From the NCBI RefSeq assembly GCF_000012505.1, contig NC_007513.1:1116001-1180000 (forward strand): DNA of 64,000 bases, written 5' to 3'. The notes beneath the pieces were generated by a model. The model did not search any database and was not told the DNA's origin. It saw only the letters and a program-made list of their open reading frames with translations. This DNA comes from Synechococcus sp. CC9902. GTDB lineage: Bacteria > Cyanobacteriota > Cyanobacteriia > PCC-6307 > Cyanobiaceae. This document shows positions 54,896 to 62,830 of this stretch, piece after piece. The stretch's first letter is position 1, and every line of letters starts with the position of its first letter. Position numbers and translations under genes: made by a program.

Positions 54896-55156
54896 TTACT
54901 TAGATATCATCATATAAAGATTGGGAAATTTTGACTTATTCTTCTTTGCATACTTTTTAAATTCATAGAAGCAGGACTGACCCGTGTATCCAATGGAATT
55001 TTTCATTGAATCAAGAACAATCTCCCACGACTCACCGTTATTCAGCATCTCCTCGAAGTCTCCCGAATAAAGATACGGATCACATGCCAGTACTGGTGAT
55101 AGCGACAGAATTTGCAATGTGATGATCGATGAGGCCGCAATTATGGATCTGACCAT
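54896..55156 (-). CDS. Small secreted protein (86 aa)
   Basis: A signal peptide (MVRSIIAASSIITLQILSLSPVLA) precedes a short mature part with two cysteines (ACDPYLY and QSCFYEF) and a Lys-rich end. The start at 55156 gives a clean signal peptide; the frame is open to 55255. Unknown family. Confidence 0.6.
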   Translation of the reverse strand: MVRSIIAASSIITLQILSLSPVLACDPYLYSGDFEEMLNNGESWEIVLDSMKNSIGYTGQSCFYEFKKYAKKNKSKFPNLYMMISK

Positions 55157-55490
55157 CACTAAAGCTCTGAATCTATTGATCACGACGATCCTAGCAATGA
55201 ATGCTTCATAACTACTCGCAAACTTAGAGTATGAAATATTCCCAGGAAAATACATCTTTCAGCCATCTCGCTAACAACCATAGGTACGATTCAATGCTGG
55301 CTCATTGATCTCATATTTAATCTATTAGCAGATAATTTAATTATAAAGGCCATGGGATAATTTTTATGCGAATGGATATTTTGAAATCAAATCAGTTCGC
55401 ATCGATAAGGAATCAACGGCAGCTCATGATTGGCACAGTGCCACTTATTCCGAGTTTAGGATTCATTCAGGCTATCCACTGCTAAAAATA

Positions 55491-55563
55491 GGGGGTTGTT
55501 CTCCTCACACAAGAGATCAACACCTCACACACCCAATGCCACTCGTTGAGTGGCATTTTTTAT
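55491..55563 (+). ncRNA. yfr1: Yfr1-like small regulatory RNA
   Basis: Layout of cyanobacterial Yfr1: stem-loop 1 (GTTG/CAAC plus TCTC/GAGA, 55495-55521) with loop CTCACACAA, a single-stranded segment ACCTCACACACCC (55522-55534), then a terminator stem-loop. The Yfr1 core ACUCCUCACAC is matched at 10 of 11 positions in the linker (ACACCTCACAC, 55520-55530). A second match, CTCCTCACAC, sits at 55501-55510 in stem-loop 1. Yfr1 is an Hfq-independent trans-acting repressor of outer-membrane protein mRNAs in Prochlorococcus. Exact ends are inferred. Confidence 0.7.
55535..55562 (+). terminator. Terminator stem-loop of the Yfr1-like RNA
   Basis: Perfect AATGCCACTC/GAGTGGCATT hairpin with a 3-base loop followed by T residues; also helix 2 of the Yfr1-like RNA. 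Confidence 0.9.
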
Positions 55564-55636
55564 GGGTTTGGAACCCGGCTGCTAACCGAGCAGTCCCTTT
55601 CGTTCGGACGAAGGTGACCGAACCACTCTCGAGTGA

Positions 55637-56173
55637 TTAGCGAAAACGGTCATTCCGGTAGACGTGAAGACGTAGGGTCGGTCCCTCGCTAGCCAGGGCA
55701 TCGATACCACTAGGAATCAGTCTGGTGGCCCATTGGTAGATGCCCTCATCTGGGTTAAAACTTCGAAAGACGATATTGACCTGGTCACCGGGGGGAACCG
55801 GAGGAATGAGATTGATCGTCAGCTCACTTCCTACCGTTGAAAACGACGATGTAGCAAGACCTGCGCTGACGCCACCTCGCAGTGCATAGCGGCCTTTATA
55901 AACCTGAGGTGGATGCTTCCCCCAATACCACTGATCAGGATTAGGAAGTTGAGACAACACAACTGTTTCAAGTTCTGCCCCAGCATCAGAGGGAACACGA
56001 ATACAGATTGTGGTGCGGTTTCTCTCACCTTGGAGCGAGGATGGATTATGGATCGATAGCTGAACAGGTGGTCGGCGGAAAAACGATTGCGCCTTTGTCC
56101 ATGGCCCGAACCAAAGCAAGCTCGAAAGAATGATCAGCTGCAAGGCGAACCGGCTCAAAAGTGTTCCAGCCAA
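55637..56173 (-). CDS. DUF2808 exported protein (178 aa)
   Basis: A signal peptide (LQLIILSSLLWFGPWTKAQS) is followed by a beta-rich domain typical of DUF2808 in cyanobacteria: YYVTV-like TICIRVPSDAGAELETVVLSQ, then PPVPPGDQVNIVFRSFNPDEGIYQWATRLIPSG. Probably periplasmic or envelope associated; function unknown. Confidence 0.8.
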   Translation of the reverse strand: MAGTLLSRFALQLIILSSLLWFGPWTKAQSFFRRPPVQLSIHNPSSLQGERNRTTICIRVPSDAGAELETVVLSQLPNPDQWYWGKHPPQVYKGRYALRGGVSAGLATSSFSTVGSELTINLIPPVPPGDQVNIVFRSFNPDEGIYQWATRLIPSGIDALASEGPTLRLHVYRNDRFR

Positions 56174-56350
56174 TTACCTAGCCTAAACACATTCACCTCA
56201 TCCGCAAAAGAATCATATGCATGGATAATTCGCCAAATGAGGATAATAAGAATAAGGATTGGACCCCGCTTCAAATCGTGCAATGGTACAAATCGAACAG
56301 TCTTGATTGCACGGTTGAACTGATCGGATCAAACTTTAAAAAAAGAAATC

Positions 56351-56785
56351 TTGAAACTCTCCGTTCTCGCTGCATCGTCCGCTTGCGTTTTGTCCCTTGG
56401 GCTCGGTGCCTGTGGTCCTTCAAAACAAGACGTGGCCTTGGCGGAGGCAAAAGCTGCCATGGTTCAAGCCTGTGAAGACTCAGAGACAGCAATCAAAATC
56501 GCAGGAAAAGGCTATGAAAATGGATTAAACGATGTTCTCGCTTTGAAAGCCGAGCTGCTCGAGAACATCCAAGGAGATAACCCAACTGACTGGCGGAAGA
56601 AATACTCAGATTTTTCATCACAACTTGTCGCGGTTAGGCAGGATTTTGTCGTGAATTATGGTGATTTACGAGAAACATATGGGAGCGAATGCACCGACGC
56701 TTCACGTAGAGCTGAGTTCAATGACGCATACGTCATTCCATTCAACAAACGGCTCGTTGTATTGGCCAACAAACTCCATAGCTAG
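56351..56785 (+). CDS. Small lipoprotein (144 aa)
   Basis: Signal peptide with lipobox LGLGAC (Cys at about residue 21), then a helical mature domain with two further cysteines (QACEDSE, SECTDAS). Likely TTG start at 56351. Function unknown. No close neighbour on the same strand. Confidence 0.65.
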   Translation: MKLSVLAASSACVLSLGLGACGPSKQDVALAEAKAAMVQACEDSETAIKIAGKGYENGLNDVLALKAELLENIQGDNPTDWRKKYSDFSSQLVAVRQDFVVNYGDLRETYGSECTDASRRAEFNDAYVIPFNKRLVVLANKLHS

Positions 56786-56972
56786 ATCTTTCACCACGAG
56801 AGGACCCTTAAGGGCTCGATTCCCAGTCAGCCTGCCCCTACTCGAGACCATTGGAGTGGAGAGATTGCGCCAACAAATGTCACGCCTATAAGCATAAATA
56901 CTTAATAATTGACTCAAGGGGTTGATGAAGCTGTAGTCCTGTATCTGAATTAGAGAGCCCAACTCGCGTTGT

Positions 56973-57122
56973 ATGTCAGAGGCACGAATCGCTCAACTCC
57001 TTCAGGAGGCAGAGGAACATCTTCGTCAACGCAATTGCAGACAGAGATACGAAAGAGCCGTGGAGCGTCTTCCCGACAGCCGACGTGGCATTTGGTACGG
57101 CGACGACAAACGCGCTGCTTAG
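56973..57122 (+). CDS. Small basic helical protein (49 aa)
   Basis: Frame begins MSEARIAQLLQEAEEHLRQR and ends RRGIWYGDDKRAA. A single charged helix with a well-formed start, stop and a terminator 54 bases later supports a real gene. Function unknown. Confidence 0.6.
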   Translation: MSEARIAQLLQEAEEHLRQRNCRQRYERAVERLPDSRRGIWYGDDKRAA

Positions 57123-57175
57123 CTCAATTCGATTGCGGTACCGAGTCTCACTGCTTCGACCCAACTTGATTCCCC

Positions 57176-57206
57176 ACCAGGCCTTCTGCAGGGCCTGGTT
57201 TTTTTA
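57176..57206 (+). terminator. Terminator after the 49-aa gene
   Basis: ACCAGGCC and GGCCTGGT arms with an 8-base loop and seven T residues. Confidence 0.9.
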
Positions 57207-57333
57207 GGCCCCGTTGCTGCATGGCACCAGAATTAGGCTAGCAACCCCGAAGCAACCCCAGAGATACTGCGGGGATACCCTGAAGTTGCTTTAAGCAGAA
57301 AAGCACGTTAAGTTAACCCAAAAGGCGTGTGCC

Positions 57334-57570
57334 ATGGTCAAAACGACCACTCGGGAAAATCAAGTGAAGCTGACGGTCTCTGTGCCGCCCAGCCTTCATG
57401 TTTTATTGCGCAGTTGGGCCATATGCGAAGGCCGTGAACTCACGAGTGTGGTGCTCCAGTGCGTTGAGTATTCAGTGCGGCAGCTCAAAAGCAATGGATC
57501 AATACCAGGGGCTGCGATCCGTCATTACGAGTCGTCCTGCGACGAACGCCTTGCCATTGGTGGGCCATGA
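57334..57570 (+). CDS. Ribbon-helix-helix-like protein (78 aa)
   Basis: The N-terminus QVKLTVSVPPSLHVLLRSWAICEGRELTSVVLQCVEYSV fits a ribbon-helix-helix DNA-binding fold (beta strand, two helices). It is followed by a short tail. Its stop overlaps the ATG of the next gene (ATGA), so the two are coupled. It could be an autoregulator of the pair. Confidence 0.65.
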   Translation: MVKTTTRENQVKLTVSVPPSLHVLLRSWAICEGRELTSVVLQCVEYSVRQLKSNGSIPGAAIRHYESSCDERLAIGGP

Positions 57571-57980
57571 CTGTTGAATTAGCCCTGATTGAGCATGCAC
57601 TACAGGGTTTAACCATGGACGTGGTCATCAACCTGACGGAACATGTTCAGACACTGGAGCTGAGGCCCAACGGACAACTTTTTACAGCATATCGGGATAT
57701 TGATCAAACACTTTTGATTGGATACAGCGACGACTTGGCAGCAGAAAAATTAAGTCTTAGCCAACGACATTTTTATACAACGGGTACACGTCGCGGCACT
57801 AAAAGAGAACATCGATTACTTTTACATACCCTTAAAGATTTGAATATTCGAGGAACATATAATGAAAGTTGTTTTCCAGTAAATAACGATCTAATTAAAA
57901 ATCTTATCAATTTAAACTGGCCTGTTGGTGAGATCAAAACAAGAACTACACAATCATTACATGAAAAAAATTATGAATAA
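57567..57980 (+). CDS. Unknown protein coupled to the RHH gene (137 aa)
   Basis: Soluble alpha/beta protein: VVINLTEHVQTLELRPNGQLFTAYRDIDQTLLIGYSDD, then a basic TTGTRRGTKREHRLLL segment. The 3' half is clearly more AT-rich than its neighbours. No recognised family. It overlaps the convergent HIT gene by 10 bases. Confidence 0.6.
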   Translation: MTVELALIEHALQGLTMDVVINLTEHVQTLELRPNGQLFTAYRDIDQTLLIGYSDDLAAEKLSLSQRHFYTTGTRRGTKREHRLLLHTLKDLNIRGTYNESCFPVNNDLIKNLINLNWPVGEIKTRTTQSLHEKNYE

Positions 57981-58435
57981 TGAGAAATTGTCCCCTTGAT
58001 TTCTCGAGCCTTGACAACAAACTTGTTGAGTTGATCGGGCAAGACTGGGGGAAATTTACCAGAATCAACAGATCGATAATGATCGGCGATGGACCAAGCT
58101 TTTGTTGCTGGATTAGAAATCAATCGAGGGATCAGATGAAGATGCAAGTGCTGTGCCCCTTCACCAAAAGCAATTGTATAAATCCGATCGCACTGGGTTA
58201 GTTGTTTTATCAAAGTGCAAGCATCACGAACAGCTATTCCCCAATTTGATGACTCATTGGCCGAAAAATCAATGGGGCCCGAACAATGTCGCAAGGAATC
58301 CAAAAGCAGCCAGCCAACAAGTGGAGCTGGTGCTGGGTGATGACGCAAGACCCAAAGATCATCCCTATAAATCTCATATTTTTTCTGTTGATCAATATCG
58401 CGATGCAGATTACAGATTGGGCAACTTAGAGTCAT
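57971..58435 (-). CDS. HIT-like nucleotide hydrolase (154 aa)
   Basis: Histidine-triad motif HLHLHLIPR at about residue 99, N-terminal zinc-knuckle-like CPICNL. Predicted to hydrolyse a nucleotide or dinucleoside polyphosphate; the exact substrate is unknown. Convergent with the gene at 57567. Confidence 0.85.
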   Translation of the reverse strand: MTLSCPICNLHRDIDQQKKYEIYRDDLWVLRHHPAPAPLVGWLLLDSLRHCSGPIDFSANESSNWGIAVRDACTLIKQLTQCDRIYTIAFGEGAQHLHLHLIPRLISNPATKAWSIADHYRSVDSGKFPPVLPDQLNKFVVKAREIKGTISHYS

Positions 58436-58481
58436 AGCAGAAATCCAAACAGATCAGCAATGATGGATTTACAAATTATTT

Positions 58482-58814
58482 TTATCGCTTAGCTATCCCT
58501 CTACCATTTCCCAATAAACCAAGATCAATAATTACGCCAAAAGCCACAATTAGTATTCCACTAAACGAAGATAGACCGCCAAAGGATGCTGTTGCCCAAC
58601 AGAAACCCAATGTAGTTGTTGGGAGAAAGACCAAGCCCGCAATCGGAAGCACGGGGTTTGGAACTCCAAATCCCTCAAATGGCTGAAGTACGAAGACACT
58701 GTTGAAAAACCACATCAAAACAAGAATCAAACGGGGCGCCAGCAGACCAACAGCAGCAAAAAGGCACATGGGGAGACGTTGAACCAATTCATGCTTAGCC
58801 ACATTTGCTGCCAA
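58482..58814 (-). CDS. Small membrane protein (110 aa)
   Basis: Three hydrophobic segments (about residues 17-43, 56-72 and 80-101) with the conserved-looking PNPVLPIAGLVFLPTTTLGFCWA. TTG or GTG start; no ATG in the region. Related small proteins occur in cyanobacteria, but I cannot name the family. Confidence 0.65.
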   Translation of the reverse strand: MAANVAKHELVQRLPMCLFAAVGLLAPRLILVLMWFFNSVFVLQPFEGFGVPNPVLPIAGLVFLPTTTLGFCWATASFGGLSSFSGILIVAFGVIIDLGLLGNGRGIAKR

Positions 58815-58862
58815 TTAGCCAAAGTCGAAACGGCTCAGAACATCTCAGCTCAAGGGCATCGC

Positions 58863-59558
58863 TCAATATTCCAAAGCGCAATTCAATGCCACTTCAAAAG
58901 GGATTGCTGCATTGGGCAGTGCCAAAAGTTGGCTGGAAAGAGCCGCAAGGTCAGAGGGTTGCGTCATCTCCGCGGCGGAAACACGACTAACTTCATGGGC
59001 CATATCTGTATTGACCCAACTCGGACAAAAAGCCGTTACACGTATTCCTTGATCCCAGCCCGTGTTTCGCATGCTTTGACAGAGACCCATCAGGGCAAAC
59101 TTGCTTACGGGATAGCCGGCCATCTGACCTTTGACCCTCTTTCCACTCATCGATACCAAAACTTGAATTCGACCTTCACCAGAACGACACAACTCAGACC
59201 AAGCCGCCTTCGTTAGCCACCAAGGTCCCATCACATTTACGTTCCATAGGTCATCAAGATCGTCTTCTTCCCCATCGCGAAATAGAAGTGGTGTAGTGCG
59301 AAGAATGCCAGCGCAATGAATGAGTCCGTCGAGCCTCCCCCATGCCTTAACTGTCGCGTTGACCCAAGCCGATGCACTGTCAGGATCCTGTGCGTCATAG
59401 GGGTGGCAGAGCACTTGGTCACAATCGAAGCAGGTTCCATTCAGGGCCTCGGGATTTCGAACTCCCAAGCTGAGTTGATAGCCGTCAGAGAGCAAACGCT
59501 CCGCAATCGAGCGACCGATTCCACGGCTAGAACCGCTAACAAGAATTGTTTTAGTCAT
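58863..59558 (-). CDS. SDR-family oxidoreductase (231 aa)
   Basis: NAD(P)-binding SGSSRGIGRSIAE at residues 8-20, the LIHCAGI strand, and catalytic YPVSK (about residue 154) preceded by a Ser in VLVSMSGKR. Substrate unknown. Overlaps the LOG-family gene by 8 bases. Confidence 0.87.
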   Translation of the reverse strand: MTKTILVSGSSRGIGRSIAERLLSDGYQLSLGVRNPEALNGTCFDCDQVLCHPYDAQDPDSASAWVNATVKAWGRLDGLIHCAGILRTTPLLFRDGEEDDLDDLWNVNVMGPWWLTKAAWSELCRSGEGRIQVLVSMSGKRVKGQMAGYPVSKFALMGLCQSMRNTGWDQGIRVTAFCPSWVNTDMAHEVSRVSAAEMTQPSDLAALSSQLLALPNAAIPFEVALNCALEY

Positions 59559-60099
59559 TACTTTGCTGCATCATCAAAGCGAGCAGATCTTCAGGTGTTG
59601 CAGCTTGAAGCAACAAATTGCGATTGGCCGTCGACAAAAACTCTTGATTTGTGGCTTGATCCAGGAACGACAACAATGGGTCGTAGTAGCCGTTGACATT
59701 GAGAACGGCACAAGGCTTTTGATGCAACTTCAATTGACACCAGGCCAGAGCTTCAAATAGCTCTTCCAAGGTGCCAAAGCCTCCCGGTAAGGCCATCAAA
59801 CCATCACCTAACTCCAGCATCCTGGACTTGCGTTGTTGGATCGAATCCACAACTTCTAAGCGCGTGAGTCCTTGATGAACAAGGTTGGCTTGATTGAGTG
59901 GTTTGGGAATGATTCCAACGACATCACCGCCTGCTCCGAGAACAGAATCGGCCAATGCTCCCATCAGTCCAATTTGAGCCCCCCCGTAGACAAGGGTGAT
60001 CTTCCGTTCAGCAAGGCAGGTGCCAAGCCGTTGGGCCGCTTCTACATAACACCGATGATTTCCTGAATAGGAGCCGCAGTAAACAGTGAGTGCTTGCAT
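59551..60099 (-). CDS. LOG-family (TIGR00730) protein (182 aa)
   Basis: Rossmann-fold nucleotide 5'-monophosphate phosphoribohydrolase, the family of cytokinin-activating LOG enzymes. Motifs YGGAQIGLMGALAD (about residue 38) and LPGGFGTLEELFEALAW (about residue 103, PGGxGTxxE). Confidence 0.88.
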   Translation of the reverse strand: MQALTVYCGSYSGNHRCYVEAAQRLGTCLAERKITLVYGGAQIGLMGALADSVLGAGGDVVGIIPKPLNQANLVHQGLTRLEVVDSIQQRKSRMLELGDGLMALPGGFGTLEELFEALAWCQLKLHQKPCAVLNVNGYYDPLLSFLDQATNQEFLSTANRNLLLQAATPEDLLALMMQQSND

Positions 60100-60200
60100 G
60101 CATCCTTCCTATGACATGGTTCGTTCATTCTGCCCCCGCGAGCAACTAAACTTGTTACAAACATAGTCCATAATATTTAGTTATTACTGCGGTATTTAAT

Positions 60201-61043
60201 TTGACTCGCAAGCTACAGCTCGAACTTCTTGAGCACCATCCAATCAGAGATACAGCAAGCGGTCTGAATGAACCATCAGGCCTCGCACTCGATCGACAAG
60301 GAACAAGCTTTTATACCGTTAGTGATGATACAAAGATTATTTTTAATTTAGACCTCCAGGGGAGGATTATCCCTGATTCATCATTTCTTATCAACATCAA
60401 AGATTTAGAGGGGGTCGCTGTTACAGCAGACGACAAAATGATCCTAGCGGTTCAAGAGGAATCAAATTCAATCGTTCAATTTGACATTATCAGCAGGAAA
60501 GAAATCCAACAAATTCCGCTTAGAACTCTGAAGAACTACGATCAAATTGCGGTGTACTTTAATCATAAGAATCAAAACAAAGGCCTAGAGGGGATCACTA
60601 TTAATTTCAACAACAATCATATATTTGTCGTCAAGGAGGGGGAGCCCGGCCTACTCATCGAACTAGATTCAAAACGCGAAACGATCATCAACCATTGCAA
60701 GCTTAATGAAAAACATGGTTTCAAACATCCAAGAATTAAATCTGAAAAGCTCGATTTTTCAGGCCTAAGTTATGATTATACCAGCGATACAATTTGGATT
60801 ACCAGTGACAAAGGAGAATGCCTCTTTCATTTCAACTTTGTTGACAAGAAAGTTTTAAACCGCTTGGATCTACCCCGTGAGTCAGACACTCAATCCAAAC
60901 GCGTTGCCAAATCGGAAGGAATTGCTTTTGATCCCAACAATCGGCGTCTTTACATTGTGAGTGAACGGGACTGCGAGCTCTACATTTATCAACTACATGA
61001 CCACAACGAAGCCGCTACGAATTTTGATGACGGGTGCCAATAG
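60201..61043 (+). CDS. SdiA-regulated-like beta-propeller protein (280 aa)
   Basis: Repeated blade-like units (GLALDRQGTSFYTVSDDTKII, DLEGVAVTADDKMILAVQEES, GLEGITINFNNNHIFVVKEGEPG, FSGLSYDYTSDTIWITSDKGE, SEGIAFDPNNRRLYIVSERDCELY) form a propeller of the SdiA-regulated/SMP-30-like type. No signal peptide is seen. TTG start; AT-rich. Its 3' end overlaps the POR-like gene by 47 bases. Confidence 0.7.
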   Translation: MTRKLQLELLEHHPIRDTASGLNEPSGLALDRQGTSFYTVSDDTKIIFNLDLQGRIIPDSSFLINIKDLEGVAVTADDKMILAVQEESNSIVQFDIISRKEIQQIPLRTLKNYDQIAVYFNHKNQNKGLEGITINFNNNHIFVVKEGEPGLLIELDSKRETIINHCKLNEKHGFKHPRIKSEKLDFSGLSYDYTSDTIWITSDKGECLFHFNFVDKKVLNRLDLPRESDTQSKRVAKSEGIAFDPNNRRLYIVSERDCELYIYQLHDHNEAATNFDDGCQ

Positions 61044-61965
61044 TGGCATCGGTGAAGCTGCGGCACGCCACCTCCAGGAAAGCGGACATGCCCTGACTGT
61101 CGTCTGCAGAAGTCGTGAACGCGCTGAACAGAGCTTGGATTGGCTTCAAGACCCGAGCAAAATCCTGATTGCAGATCTCGCAGATCTGATCGCTGTGAAA
61201 AAAATGGCTCATCAGCTTGGTCTCGATGGCCAGCAGTTTGATGTTCTTGTTTTGAATGCAGGTCTTCAATACGCCGGGGTCGATACACCCCGTTGGAGCC
61301 AACAGGGATTTGAACTCACCTGGGCTGTCAATCACCTAGCGCACCAGTGCCTCCTTCAGCTGGTCCTACCCCTCTTGCAAGACAGTCCGTCGCCGCGTGT
61401 GGTGATTACAGCGTCGGAAGTGCATAACCCCACGACGGGAGGTGGTCGGGTCGGACAGCCTGCTGGTCTTGGCACCCTGGCAGGACTGAATCAAGGAAAA
61501 GGTGCATCCATGGTTGATGGCACCAGCCCCTTCAGTGCTGACAAGGCCTACAAAGACAGCAAATTATGCAATCTATTGATGGGACTTGAACTCTCCCATC
61601 GACAACCACAACTACCCGTTTTGTGCTGGAGTCCTGGCCTCGTTATTCCTCGAAGCAAGGATGGTTTTTTCCGCGAGAGTCGGAAAGCAAACCCCTGGGG
61701 CCAAGCTGTATTCGGCTTCATCGCAAGAGATCTCTTTCGGCTCACAGAACAACCAGAACGGGCTGGGAACCTTCTTGTTTCCCTGGTAATGGGTCATCAC
61801 GATGCAACGGGCATGCGCTACTTGAGCAATCACGTTGTAGCTCCTGGAAAACACATTTTTGAATCGACTGAACCCTCGCCAGAAGCAACGGACATGGATT
61901 TAGCCCGCACGCTTTGGCAACTCAGCGAAAACCTGATCAAAACCAGTTTGCAAACCCCAGCCTGA
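60997..61965 (+). CDS. Light-dependent protochlorophyllide reductase-like SDR (322 aa)
   Basis: SDR with TGANSGIGEAAARHL (about residue 12) and catalytic Tyr185/Lys189 in DKAYKDSKLCN, the motif characteristic of LPOR. A Gly-rich insertion just before it (TTGGGRVGQPAGLGTLAGLNQG) resembles the LPOR-specific loop. Other regions, such as the NAG segment (VLNAGLQYAG) and the C-terminus, diverge from canonical POR, so it may be a paralogue with a related substrate. Start by the ATG at 60997, inside the propeller gene. Confidence 0.65.
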   Translation: MTTTKPLRILMTGANSGIGEAAARHLQESGHALTVVCRSRERAEQSLDWLQDPSKILIADLADLIAVKKMAHQLGLDGQQFDVLVLNAGLQYAGVDTPRWSQQGFELTWAVNHLAHQCLLQLVLPLLQDSPSPRVVITASEVHNPTTGGGRVGQPAGLGTLAGLNQGKGASMVDGTSPFSADKAYKDSKLCNLLMGLELSHRQPQLPVLCWSPGLVIPRSKDGFFRESRKANPWGQAVFGFIARDLFRLTEQPERAGNLLVSLVMGHHDATGMRYLSNHVVAPGKHIFESTEPSPEATDMDLARTLWQLSENLIKTSLQTPA

Positions 61966-61978
61966 GGGGTCTTAGCCC

Positions 61979-62830
61979 TTGTTTATTGGACATCAAGCTG
62001 CACTGGCCGCAGCCATGGCATGGACCACAGCCAGTGCCCTTTGGCGCTCCCTATCTCAATTCGGGACGGCCATCGAACTCAACGGCCTGAAGAACGGGCT
62101 AGCGCTCCTGTTCTTTCTGCCCTTTTTATTCACCCTTCCTTGGACCGATCAAACCGGCGCCATCGTCGTGCTTCTGCTGAGCGGAGTGATTGGGATTGCT
62201 GCAGGGGATAGTTTTTATCTAGGTGGATTACGACGGCTGGGTACGCAGCGGGCTCTCACCGTTGAGGCCATTGGTCCTGTTTTGGCCAGCATGGGAGGCG
62301 TGTTGATGATGGGAGACACGGTTCGACCAGCGGCCTGGGCGGGGGCTTTGCTGGTGAGTTGTGCCGTTGTTTTGGTGGCACAGCAGTCCAAAGCGTCGTC
62401 AGCCACCAACGGAACAGCTTTTGGTCTTCTGCTGTGCGTGCTGGCGGTGATGTGTGGCCTAAGCGGTGCATTTCTGTCACGGCATGTTCTGATCACGAGC
62501 TCGCTCAGCCCAATGCAAACGGCTGCCGTTCGCCTGTTGGGGGGATGGCTTGGATTGCTCCCACTGCTTCGCGGACGTCTTAGTCCCAAACATTTGCCAA
62601 AGGGTGTAGTGGCAAAGGTCGTCCTTGCGACCCTTTTGGGCACCAACCTCGGCATCGTTCTTCAGCAGATTGTCTTTCAAAGCCTTCCCGTTGGCCAGGG
62701 AATCACCTTGATGAGTACGGCACCGGTGATGGCCCTTTTTCTCCATCGTCTGGAGGGGGAATCACTTCAATGGCAGGGGGTCGTTGCCGGGCTCTTAGCC
62801 GTATCGGGCGTTGCATTAAGCAGCCTTTGA
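61979..62830 (+). CDS. EamA-type (DMT) transporter (283 aa)
   Basis: Ten-helix drug/metabolite transporter with two EamA repeats (first ends around residue 130, second starts around residue 145 with GLLLCVLAVMCGLSGAF). TTG start at 61979 or a later ATG. Substrate unknown. Overlaps the convergent CobW gene by 64 bases at the 3' ends. Confidence 0.8.
   Translation: MFIGHQAALAAAMAWTTASALWRSLSQFGTAIELNGLKNGLALLFFLPFLFTLPWTDQTGAIVVLLLSGVIGIAAGDSFYLGGLRRLGTQRALTVEAIGPVLASMGGVLMMGDTVRPAAWAGALLVSCAVVLVAQQSKASSATNGTAFGLLLCVLAVMCGLSGAFLSRHVLITSSLSPMQTAAVRLLGGWLGLLPLLRGRLSPKHLPKGVVAKVVLATLLGTNLGIVLQQIVFQSLPVGQGITLMSTAPVMALFLHRLEGESLQWQGVVAGLLAVSGVALSSL

Noticed and set aside
48330-57330. att-type duplication of the tRNA-Ser 3' end marking an integrated element
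   Set aside because: I found no second copy of the T-arm and acceptor sequence in the island and no integrase gene.
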